6,381 nucleotides of DNA. Origin: Bdellovibrio sp. (GTDB lineage: Bacteria; Bdellovibrionota; Bdellovibrionia; Bdellovibrionales; Bdellovibrionaceae). Shown piece after piece: positions 1-5,333 of the stretch. Every line of letters begins with the position of its first letter. Position 1 is the stretch's first letter. The stretch is taken from assembly GCA_003176075.1 (NCBI GenBank), contig PSRN01000059.1, positions 1-6,381 on the forward strand, written 5' to 3'. A model generated the notes under the pieces. The model was not told where the DNA came from. It searched no databases and saw only the letters and a program-made list of their open reading frames with translations. Both the position numbers and the translations under genes were made by a program.

Positions 1-726
1 AGGGTCTTGTCCGCCCGCGGATAGAAAGGCTGAAGCGACCAGTTGGGCCTTTGGCGCCATTCCCTGGATCGGCCCGGTGGAGTGGTCGGCGGCGATAATT
101 CCGGCGACATGGGTTCCGTGGGAGGATGATTCCACATCTGTTCCTAAAACAGGTGTGGGCCCGTTCGAATAGAAATCCCAGCCGTAGATATCGTCGACGA
201 AGCCGTTGGCGTCGTCGTCGACTCCGGGTTTGCCGTTGAATTCAGCGTCGTTAACCGCCAGTCGCGGTTGGATTTGTGGGTGCGTATAATCCATACCCTG
301 GTCGACGACTCCGACGCGTACGCCTTCCCCTTCGATCCCTTGCGACCAGACCGCGGCCGCCTCGCTCATGTCCTGTCCCCAGTGATCGGTGGCGGTTTCT
401 GTCGTCCCGAAAGCCTGGGACACGCGGATCACTCGATCAAACTCTACGTGCTTGATCTGTTGCAAATGTGGTTCGACAAATCTGGCGATAAAGCGATCGG
501 CGTTCTCATCTTCGTGGAGAGTGACTCTTCCGTCTTCCCACTGCACAATGAATTTGTTCTCGATTCTCGCCGCGGGGCAGGTGTCCTGTTTTTTCGGGTT
601 GCTTTGAGGAAAAACCGTCGTGGACGTCTTTGCGGCGCAGGCGGCAAGCGCGAGCACACAGGCCAGCAAGCTTGCAGATCGATAGGCAAGCCGATAGGCA
701 TGCCAAACGAAGCGCGACACATCCAT
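1..726 (-). CDS. Subtilisin-like (S8) serine protease, predicted lipoprotein, N-terminal part only
   Basis: The minus frame is open from ATG at 726 to the left edge (242 codons), so the C-terminus with the catalytic Ser is outside the window. The N-terminus has Arg at 5, 12 and 16, a hydrophobic stretch and a lipobox L-A-A-C ending at Cys30, so it is probably a lipid-anchored exported protein. Residues about 50-110 look like an I9-type propeptide or linker. The catalytic Asp motif is VGVVDQGMDYTHP (Asp142), with DQG in place of the more common D-S/T-G. The GVDDDANGFVDDIYGWDF stretch (168-185) is typical of the calcium-binding part of S8 proteases. The catalytic His motif is SHGTHVAGIIAA (His203). 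The start is preceded by GGGGTGG, a modest Shine-Dalgarno. The family call is firm; the substrate is unknown. Confidence 0.93.
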   Translation of the reverse strand, partial: MDVSRFVWHAYRLAYRSASLLACVLALAACAAKTSTTVFPQSNPKKQDTCPAARIENKFIVQWEDGRVTLHEDENADRFIARFVEPHLQQIKHVEFDRVIRVSQAFGTTETATDHWGQDMSEAAAVWSQGIEGEGVRVGVVDQGMDYTHPQIQPRLAVNDAEFNGKPGVDDDANGFVDDIYGWDFYSNGPTPVLGTDVESSSHGTHVAGIIAADHSTGPIQGMAPKAQLVASAFLSAGGQDP

Positions 727-737
727 GTTCCACCCCA

Positions 738-776
738 CTGGCCTCCGGCCAGCTCGCTATGTGATAGACGAGCTGG
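738..776 (-). promoter_or_regulatory. Competing hairpins in the protease leader
   Basis: Reading the minus strand, CCAGCTCG-T-CTAT-CAC-ATAG-CGAGCTGG (776 to 749) forms a 12-bp stem with one bulged T and a 3-nt loop. A second stem, CTGGCC-GGA-GGCCAG (752 to 738), shares bases 749-752 with the first, so both cannot form at once. The second hairpin ends 11 nt before the protease ATG, next to its GGGGTGG Shine-Dalgarno. The base pairing is seen directly. A regulatory role in translation or as a protein-binding dyad is inference. Confidence 0.45.
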
Positions 777-859
777 TGACCGGGACCGGTTAGTGGATCG
801 GCGGACGGCGACTCTGAGATGAGTCTAGAATTCTTGAATTCATGTGATGGCTTGCGATC

Positions 860-879
860 AGAGAGCGCGCATGCTCTCT
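860..879. repeat. Inverted repeat upstream of the DUF4258/YgiT operon
   Basis: AGAGAGC (860-866) and GCTCTCT (873-879) are perfect 7-bp arms around GCGCAT. The dyad lies 65 bp upstream of the DUF4258 start. No T-run follows on either strand, so it is not a standard terminator. An operator for the autoregulated toxin-antitoxin operon is plausible but unproven. Confidence 0.4.
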
Positions 880-943
880 TGGGATCCTGGACGAATGGAA
901 GTGGCTGTTGACCGGCTCGCAATTTTCAACAAAAGTTAGGATC

Positions 944-1216
944 ATGAAACTCAGATTTACTCGCCATGCCTTGGAGAGAATGTTTCAAAGGGGCATTTCA
1001 CCAGGCGATTGCGAGAACGTATTTAGAAAGGGAAAGGTTATCGAAGCTTATCCTGAAGACAAGCCATTCCCGTCGGAATTGCGTATGGCAGTGGTAGGAG
1101 AAAACATTTTACACTTGGTTGTTTGCTATGAAAATTCAGTAGCTCATGTTATTACCGTATATAAGCCAGATCCACTTCTTTGGGAGAATGGATTTACAAA
1201 GCGGAGGAAGAAGTGA
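944..1216 (+). CDS. DUF4258 family protein, putative toxin of a toxin-antitoxin pair
   Basis: This 90-aa protein has the family's two conserved ends: MKLRFTRHALERMFQRGIS at the N-terminus and VITVYKPDPLLWENGF with a basic RRKK tail at the C-terminus. His8, Arg12 and Arg16 in the N-terminal motif, and the Tyr73-Lys-Pro-Asp segment, are the residues most likely to matter. I chose ATG at 944 because the family normally begins with this motif. The upstream in-frame TTG at 908 would add 12 residues with no family resemblance. The Shine-Dalgarno is weak (AGGA at 938-941). DUF4258 genes are often followed by a YgiT-type zinc-finger gene, as here, and are annotated as candidate toxins by analogy with MqsR. 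No activity can be read from sequence. Family call firm, toxin role inferred. Confidence 0.85.
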   Translation: MKLRFTRHALERMFQRGISPGDCENVFRKGKVIEAYPEDKPFPSELRMAVVGENILHLVVCYENSVAHVITVYKPDPLLWENGFTKRRKK

Positions 1217-1446
1217 ACCAAGTCCACTGCCCTGCATGCAAAACCTTAATGAAAGATGGAACTACTGAACTCTTGTTGAGGCGAGAAAGAAGTGTGGTTG
1301 TGGTGGAAGGAGTGCCTGCCCTCGTCTGCCCGCAATGTGGTGAGGCCTCCATTGCCGCCGAAACCTCGCAAGGTGCCTATGAGCTTGCCGAAAAAGAAAT
1401 TAATCGGGGCGTAGCCCTGGAGTTTTGCAAGTTTCGGGTGGCGTAA
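1213..1446 (+). CDS. YgiT-type zinc-finger protein, putative antitoxin
   Basis: This 77-aa protein resembles the N-terminal zinc domain of MqsA/YgiT. It has a CPAC knuckle (Cys6, Cys9) and a CPQCGE knuckle (Cys39, Cys42) linked by the characteristic VEGVPALVC stretch. It lacks the C-terminal helix-turn-helix of full-length MqsA, so it may not bind DNA itself. The start is GTG at 1213: it overlaps the TGA of the DUF4258 gene (GTGA) and has GGAGG at 1203-1207, 5 nt upstream. A start at ATG 1180 would add 11 residues read from inside the upstream gene and is not supported. The overlap and strong ribosome binding site imply coupled translation. The toxin-first, antitoxin-second order matches mqsRA. 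A function as DUF4258 neutraliser is inference from the pairing. Confidence 0.85.
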   Translation: MNQVHCPACKTLMKDGTTELLLRRERSVVVVEGVPALVCPQCGEASIAAETSQGAYELAEKEINRGVALEFCKFRVA

Positions 1447-1619
1447 CGTAAAGAAAGGTGTTTCAAACGATCGTTCGTCTTACACTCACCAACCCCGACA
1501 CATGAAAAATTCCCGGGATTCATGGAGGAGAGGATGGTGAGGAGCCCGGCCTGAGTTTTTGACCCCCAAGAGGGGGTCAAGTACCAAGGGTTCTGTAGAA
1601 TCCCATGAGAATTTGCCGT
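1447..1619. other. Intergenic region between two convergent toxin-antitoxin pairs
   Basis: This 173-bp stretch separates the 3' ends of the YgiT gene (plus) and the RelE-like gene (minus). It holds a 10-bp palindrome AACGATCGTT (1466-1475), a strong dyad (1559-1580) and a weak GGGTTC/GAATCCC hairpin (1588-1604). I see no gene in it, and no clear intrinsic terminator for either operon. Confidence 0.6.
1559..1580. repeat. Perfect 9-bp inverted repeat between convergent operons
   Basis: TTGACCCCC (1559-1567) and GGGGGTCAA (1572-1580) are perfect complementary arms around AAGA. Five Ts (1556-1560) precede and overlap the left arm, so read on plus the T-run is on the wrong side, and on minus it becomes an A-run after the stem. 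It is therefore not a textbook terminator in either direction. Position between two convergent operons suggests a transcription-end structure. A protein-binding dyad or the remnant of a small palindromic mobile element are the alternatives. Confidence 0.55.
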
Positions 1620-1973
1620 TCAAGGATGGGGAGTAATCGCGATGATAGTTATCTCGTTTTTTGAGGGTCCGTAACACCAAAAAACACGGAATGCTCCCGG
1701 AGTATTATTCTGAGCGTATGCCTCAAATACCTTTTCTTTACCGGGGTGGTAGGGGTGAACCAATGAATCGTATGCATGCGTATTGAGGCTGGGGTGCTTA
1801 GGATTATTTAACAAGAGCTTGATAGTTTTATCAACTTGTTTAAACAGCCCTTCTGGCGGGCTCGATTTCTTTATTTTATTTTTCTTTCTGTTTTCGAATG
1901 CTGCCATCGCCTTTTGCCGAAGATCCTCATACGTTTCGGCCGCCGACCTTAGCCACTTTTCTTGAAAGGCCAT
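1620..1973 (-). CDS. RelE/ParE-superfamily-like toxin, putative
   Basis: This 117-aa protein has a helical, basic N-terminus (about 1-40, including RKKNKIKK) followed by a RelE-like core. The core shows the LLLNNPKHPSLNTH segment (53-66) typical of RelE/HigB-like toxins, then VFEAYAQNN (82-90), an FRVFWCYG strand (95-102) and a closing EITIIAITPHP (107-117). Such toxins usually cleave ribosome-bound mRNA or target gyrase; which applies here cannot be told. The extended N-terminal helix region is longer than in minimal RelE. It starts 5 nt after the stop of the AbrB-like gene, so translation is probably coupled; its own Shine-Dalgarno is weak. The antitoxin-toxin order supports a type II module. 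Superfamily call moderate, exact family not assigned. Confidence 0.78.
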   Translation of the reverse strand: MAFQEKWLRSAAETYEDLRQKAMAAFENRKKNKIKKSSPPEGLFKQVDKTIKLLLNNPKHPSLNTHAYDSLVHPYHPGKEKVFEAYAQNNTPGAFRVFWCYGPSKNEITIIAITPHP

Positions 1974-1978
1974 CTACT

Positions 1979-2269
1979 TCAATCTTCGACTTCGTCTAGC
2001 CATTTCGAATCATCTTTTCTCAATGGAGATTTGACAAATTTACCTTCGCGGGCCTCGTCGAGACCCCTGGTGACTAGGTTTAGGGCCTTGGCATTCTTTA
2101 ATAACCACGCCTCATTTGCAGCAATGGTAACGGCAGGACGCAAAATGACGTCGCCGTTTGGCTCTTTAATGATCAGAAATTCCTTGTTTGCATATTCGCT
2201 GCCTAAAGCTAAACGGCCCTTATCGTCAGCGTATTTAGGGGCACCCATAAAAGCTACCTCCTTATGCAT
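1979..2269 (-). CDS. AbrB-like antitoxin, putative
   Basis: This 96-aa protein begins with a swapped-hairpin (AbrB/SpoVT-type) DNA-binding element: KYADDKGRLALGSEYANKEF (12-31), then GDVILRPAVTI (39-49). A helical tail follows, with NEAWLLKNAKALNLVTRGLDEA (52-73), the usual toxin-wrapping region of antitoxins paired with RelE-like toxins. Two starts are credible. ATG at 2269 has GGAGG (2275-2279) 5 nt upstream. ATG at 2248 (89 aa) has AAGGAGGT (2256-2263) 7 nt upstream, a perfect match to the 16S anti-Shine-Dalgarno. The shorter form fits the family's usual N-terminus better; I give the longer frame as the outer limit. The gene is 5 nt upstream of its toxin, and a promoter-overlapping dyad at 2298-2312 suggests autorepression. 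Confidence 0.8.
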   Translation of the reverse strand: MHKEVAFMGAPKYADDKGRLALGSEYANKEFLIIKEPNGDVILRPAVTIAANEAWLLKNAKALNLVTRGLDEAREGKFVKSPLRKDDSKWLDEVED

Positions 2270-2279
2270 TTTAACCTCC
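2249..2279 (-). promoter_or_regulatory. Tandem ribosome binding sites for the AbrB-like antitoxin
   Basis: On the minus strand GGAGG-TTAAA-ATG places a first start at 2269. Seven codons later AAGGAGGT-AGCTTTT-ATG places a second start at 2248. The second Shine-Dalgarno lies inside the coding sequence of the first start. Both are strong, so either or both starts may be used. Confidence 0.7.
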
Positions 2280-2297
2280 GGTGGGCTAATTAAACAA

Positions 2298-2331
2298 GTG
2301 GGACTATCCCACCTCTCTCACATTGATACAA
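2298..2331 (-). promoter_or_regulatory. Candidate promoter and operator of the AbrB/RelE-like operon
   Basis: On the minus strand a weak -35 TTGTAT (2331-2326) and a -10-like GATAGT (2308-2303) are 17 nt apart. The -10 sits in the middle of a perfect dyad GTGGGA-TAG-TCCCAC (2298-2312), an arrangement expected for an autorepressed toxin-antitoxin promoter. The -35 matches consensus at only three positions, so the promoter is tentative. The dyad itself is certain. Confidence 0.45.
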
Positions 2332-2388
2332 GTGCGAGCAAGATTGAGGCCAGATCCCCAAATCCAATAGGTTGAGTATGGCAAGAAT

Positions 2389-3207
2389 TCAAAAGATTTT
2401 GCCCGAGTGCAGGCGGTTCAAAAACTCGGCCACTGGAAGAACTGAAAAGTTGTCAAATTGCAGAATTTCGTCGCCGTTGTAGACCCCGTACATGGCAGCC
2501 ACATCAACTTTCTTTGCAACCGCGATATCACCAATAGGACGTTCCCATTCGCGTTGCCATCGCTTGCTGAGCTTGAATTCGATGGCCACGATTTCGGATT
2601 TTCGGCTGCGCAGTTGTTTACGAGTCTCAATGATAAGATCCACCTCCAGATCACTCGGCAGGGCGTAGTAGAAGAGTCCGCGATTTTTGCGGGAATATGA
2701 GTTATGGGCCCTAATTTCATGCAGCATCCAGGTTTCAAAAGCCGTTCCTAACCATGATGAATCGACCTGATCCTCAATTAAGCCGGCAGCTCCTCGCGCA
2801 ACACCCGTGTCGAACCAGTAAAATTTCGGATGAGTGGATTCTCGAACCTTTAATTGAGGCCTCCATGCCGGCAGTCGAAATCCGACAAGAGTATCCTCAA
2901 GAATGGGAAACCACTTATCGACCGTAACCCGCTTGACTCCTGTGTCCCGCGCGACGTTCTAAAATTGAGAACTTGGCCATTTAGCAACCCCGCGACTTCG
3001 AGAAAGCGCACAAAAGGATCAATCATTCGGACCAGCCCTTCTTCCTGGATCTCCTCTTTAAGGTAAGTGAATAAGTAGGCTCTTAGAACTTCTTGCGGAG
3101 CTTGCGACTGAACGACCAAAGGGAGGCCTCCCCACCGCAGGGCGCGATCCAGATCAAAAGAACCTGAAAAAACTGTCATCCGGAGCCTTGAGGAGTCTCT
3201 GTTGCAT
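2389..3207 (-). pseudogene. Broken AAA_14/DUF4143 ATPase (internal deletion and frameshift)
   Basis: Three minus-strand segments assemble into one degraded ATPase. From ATG 3207, MQQRLLKAPDDSFF matches the start of these proteins just before the Walker A loop, then hits a stop at about 3156. A second frame (3179 to about 2958) carries the middle: FDLDRALRWGGLPLV, YLKEEIQEEGLVR, FLEVAGLLNGQVLNF. At 2955 the homology jumps one base to a third frame, with VARDTGVKRVTVDKWF, THPKFYWFDTGVAR, FETWMLHEIRAHNS, then EVDLII and IEFKLS, to the stop at 2389. The whole ATPase domain, with Walker A and B (around 200 codons in intact relatives), is absent. One missing A in AGAACGTC would restore NFRNVARD. 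Intact members are usually about 380-400 aa. Non-functional as an ATPase; the C-terminal piece alone is unlikely to be active. Confidence 0.88.
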
Positions 3208-3267
3208 GGTGTACCATGTTAATACATCGATATAGAAATGCAAAGTAAAACTATACTGACGTGTAGA
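3208..3267. other. Gap between deoA and the ATPase pseudogene
   Basis: This 60-bp AT-rich gap follows the deoA stop on minus. It contains an imperfect hairpin, CTACAC-GTCA-GTATAG on minus (3266 to 3251), with one C-A mismatch, followed by TTTTACTTT. This is a weak terminator candidate for the deo operon. The dyad CATGGT-GT-ACCATG (3205-3218) overlaps the pseudogene's start codon. No promoter is clear. Confidence 0.4.
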
Positions 3268-4587
3268 CTAACTCATCACCTTCCGGATAAGCGAAAACTT
3301 CGGCGGCGCCTGCTGGCCATAAGACACGCAAGCTCCCACCTTCTCAGCCACTTGATGAAGGCGCTTTTCGTCCGCCGCGTAAAGAGTCATGAGCGGCTCT
3401 CCCCGTCGAACGGCGTGCCCTAATTTGTGGTGAAATTCAATCCCAGCGGTGGGGTCAATGACATCGGTGAGCTGAACCCGGCCGGCACCGAGTTGCACGT
3501 TCAAGTAGCCGATCGCTTCGAGGTCAAAGCCGGTGATAAAACCGTCGACAGTCACGGGCACTATCCGCGAGTGACGGGGCCGTGGCAACCGGGTGAGATC
3601 GCCGCCTTGCGCCCGGCAGATTTCAACGAATTTGTTGTAAGCCTGGCCGGAGTTGAGAACATGCCGGGCTTCCTGTTCGGCCGCGGCGAGGTTGCCCCAT
3701 CGACCGCTCAAGTTCATCATCTGCGCGGCCAGTTGAATCGACAGCTCGCGCGTGTCGGCGTAGCTGTCCTCCTGGTGAGAGTTGCGGTGCACTTGACCGG
3801 TCAGGATATCGATGCACTCGTGAACCTCAAGTGCATTGCCGGCAAATCGGCCGAGCGGCTGGTTCATATCCGTCACCAAGGCCACGACCTTCTTTCCAAA
3901 CTGATGACCGATGGCCATCAGCTGGCGGGCGAGCTCCGCTGATTCTTCGAGAGTTTTGAAAAAAGCACCGGTGCCAAACTTGACGTCGAGAACCAATCCC
4001 TGAATGCCCTCGGCGATCTTTTTCGACATGATGCTGCCGCTGATAAGATTCATGCTTTCAACCGTTCCGGTCACATCGCGAAGGGAGTAAAGCTTGCGAT
4101 CCGCCGGACAAATTTCTTCCGTTTGGCCGATAAAAGCGATGTTGAGTTTTTCGACCTGTTCCTGAAAGGACGGCAATTCAAGGCGGGTCTGAAAGCCAGG
4201 GATGGACTCCAGTTTATCAAGCGTGCCGCCAGTGTGCCCGAGGCCGCGCCCTGACATCATGGGCACGGAGAGGCCGGCGGCCGCCACGATCGGGCCAAGG
4301 ATCAGGCTTGTCTTGTCGCCGATTCCGCCGGTGGAATGTTTATCCACCAAAAACCGAGGATGCTTCGGCCAATGAAGGGTGACCCCCGATTCGATCATCG
4401 CTTCGACAGAGGCGTGAAGCTCCTCGGATGAAAATCCGCGCAGGCAAACGGCCATCAAGAATGCGGACATCTGGTAATCTGGAATGTGCCCTTTTCCATA
4501 TTCCTGGATCCATTGGCGGAGAACGGGAGCGGGAAGAACCTTGCCGTCCCGTTTGAGGCGAATAATTTGGGTCGGCAGGAGATTCAT
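3268..4587 (-). CDS. deoA: Thymidine/pyrimidine-nucleoside phosphorylase
   Basis: The 439-aa enzyme reversibly phosphorolyses thymidine (and perhaps uridine and deoxyuridine) to base plus (deoxy)ribose-1-phosphate in the cytoplasm. Length fits DeoA (440) and Pdp (about 433). The phosphate and active-site motif DKHSTGGIGDKTS lies at 82-94 (His84). The family signature SGRGLGHTGGTLDKLES lies at 112-128. The pyrimidine-binding YSLRDVTGTVES and SGSIMSKK segments supply Arg170, Ser185 and Lys189, equivalent to E. coli Arg171, Ser186 and Lys190. All key residues are present. ATG at 4587 overlaps the deoC stop (ATGA), indicating an operon and translational coupling; no strong Shine-Dalgarno of its own is visible. 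DeoA versus Pdp cannot be settled by reading alone, so the symbol refers to the family. Confidence 0.95.
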   Translation of the reverse strand: MNLLPTQIIRLKRDGKVLPAPVLRQWIQEYGKGHIPDYQMSAFLMAVCLRGFSSEELHASVEAMIESGVTLHWPKHPRFLVDKHSTGGIGDKTSLILGPIVAAAGLSVPMMSGRGLGHTGGTLDKLESIPGFQTRLELPSFQEQVEKLNIAFIGQTEEICPADRKLYSLRDVTGTVESMNLISGSIMSKKIAEGIQGLVLDVKFGTGAFFKTLEESAELARQLMAIGHQFGKKVVALVTDMNQPLGRFAGNALEVHECIDILTGQVHRNSHQEDSYADTRELSIQLAAQMMNLSGRWGNLAAAEQEARHVLNSGQAYNKFVEICRAQGGDLTRLPRPRHSRIVPVTVDGFITGFDLEAIGYLNVQLGAGRVQLTDVIDPTAGIEFHHKLGHAVRRGEPLMTLYAADEKRLHQVAEKVGACVSYGQQAPPKFSLIRKVMS

Positions 4588-5258
4588 CGAGAACCGTCCA
4601 CTGTGTGGCGTTCAGGGGGTGCCACCAACAGAGGACCGACGCTCGTGCCAATGCGGTTGGCGCCAGCCTTGATCAGTGCCCAGGCCTTTTCAGCAGTCTT
4701 TATTCCGGCGCTCGCCTTGACGCCCATCTCTTCACCGACGATGGAGCGCATGAAGCGCACATCTTCCGCTTCGGCCTGACCGGCGTTGAATCCGGTGCAT
4801 GTTTTCACGAATTCAGCCCGGGCTTCCTGGCTGAGATGACAAGCCAAAGCCTTCTCCTCTTTGGTCAACAGGCCTGTTTCAATGATGACTTTGACCGGGC
4901 GCCCTTGGGAGGCAAGCACCACCGCAGCGATATCGTCGCGCACATAATTTCGGCGGTTCTCTTTCAAGGCTCCCAAGTGAATCACCATGTCGATTTCGTC
5001 AGCACCCTCACGAATAGCCACTTGCGTTTCCGCCGCTTTGGCCTCGGTCATGGTGGACCCCAAAGGAAACCCCACCACCGAAACCAACTTGACCGTCGAG
5101 CCTTCCAACAACGATTTGGCCAACCGAACATAGGAGGAGTTCACACAGACTCCTAAAAAATCATGTTCCAAGGCTTCCCGGCAGAGACGCTCAATGTCTT
5201 TTTCGGTGGCTTCAGGCTTTAATAAAGTGTGTTCAATATAGGGCGATAAACTGGACAT
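4584..5258 (-). CDS. deoC: Deoxyribose-phosphate aldolase
   Basis: The 224-aa class I aldolase cleaves 2-deoxyribose-5-phosphate to acetaldehyde and glyceraldehyde-3-phosphate. Visible motifs are IEHTLLKPEAT (8-18), LGVCVNSSYV (35-44), VVGFPLG (61-67), GADEIDMVI (85-93, Asp90), FVKTCTGF (150-157, Schiff-base Lys152) and GVKASAGIKT (179-188, Lys181). The GANRIGTS phosphate loop is at 199-206. Two departures from the usual form are KTCTGF for KTSTGF and ASAGIKT for ASGG-type; both keep the lysines. ATG at 5258 is chosen because family homology begins immediately. The frame stays open to 5435, but that extension is unrelated and would run through the divergent acylphosphatase. No clear Shine-Dalgarno precedes 5258, so a leaderless or weak start is possible. 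It is first in the operon with deoA. Confidence 0.95.
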   Translation of the reverse strand: MSSLSPYIEHTLLKPEATEKDIERLCREALEHDFLGVCVNSSYVRLAKSLLEGSTVKLVSVVGFPLGSTMTEAKAAETQVAIREGADEIDMVIHLGALKENRRNYVRDDIAAVVLASQGRPVKVIIETGLLTKEEKALACHLSQEARAEFVKTCTGFNAGQAEAEDVRFMRSIVGEEMGVKASAGIKTAEKAWALIKAGANRIGTSVGPLLVAPPERHTVDGSR

Positions 5259-5333
5259 GCGGGCGAAGATACCAGTTCGATCATGAAAGCCAAATAGATA
5301 TTTTCTGGACACCGGCAACGCCGACTCGGTACC
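5259..5333. promoter_or_regulatory. Divergent promoter region between deoC and acyP
   Basis: About 75 bp separate the two divergent starts. For deoC, minus-strand TTGCCG (5318-5313) and TATTTG (5296-5291) are 16 nt apart, a weak -35/-10 pair that would start transcription some 25 nt before the ATG. No convincing pair is seen for acyP. The AT-rich core at 5281-5305 is the most likely shared promoter. No operator resembling DeoR or CytR sites is recognised. Confidence 0.35.

Larger units (their letters stand above)
727..943. other. Divergent intergenic region between protease and DUF4258 gene
   Basis: This 217-bp stretch separates divergent genes and must hold both promoters, but I see no convincing -35/-10 pair on either strand. 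It contains the protease leader hairpins (738-776), a near-palindromic ACCGGGACCGGT (779-790), the palindrome AGAATTCT (827-834), and the dyad AGAGAGC-N6-GCTCTCT (860-879). No additional gene is supported. Confidence 0.6.

Noticed and set aside
268..822. 184-aa plus-strand open frame
   Set aside because: It is antisense to the subtilase, whose motifs are unmistakable; the plus frame shows no domain and crosses the protease's start into its leader.
506..922. 138-aa minus-strand open frame reaching past the protease start
   Set aside because: It is out of frame with the lipoprotein signal peptide and protease motifs, and has no recognisable features.
908..943. TTG start at 908 for the DUF4258 gene, or TTGACC there as a -35 box
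   Set aside because: The 12 extra residues do not resemble the family, and no -10 hexamer lies at a suitable distance from TTGACC.
1588..1604. GGGTTC-TGTA-GAATCCC resembling a tRNA T-arm
   Set aside because: The loop is interrupted, the pairing has a bulge, and no acceptor, D or anticodon arms are nearby.
2950..2965. Programmed -1 frameshift in the ATPase gene
   Set aside because: The new frame has TAG directly before AAC GTC, and no slippery heptamer lies downstream of it, so a simple one-base deletion is the better explanation.
3427..3942. 171-aa plus-strand open frame
   Set aside because: It is antisense to deoA, in which all catalytic residues are conserved; it is a coding-strand shadow.
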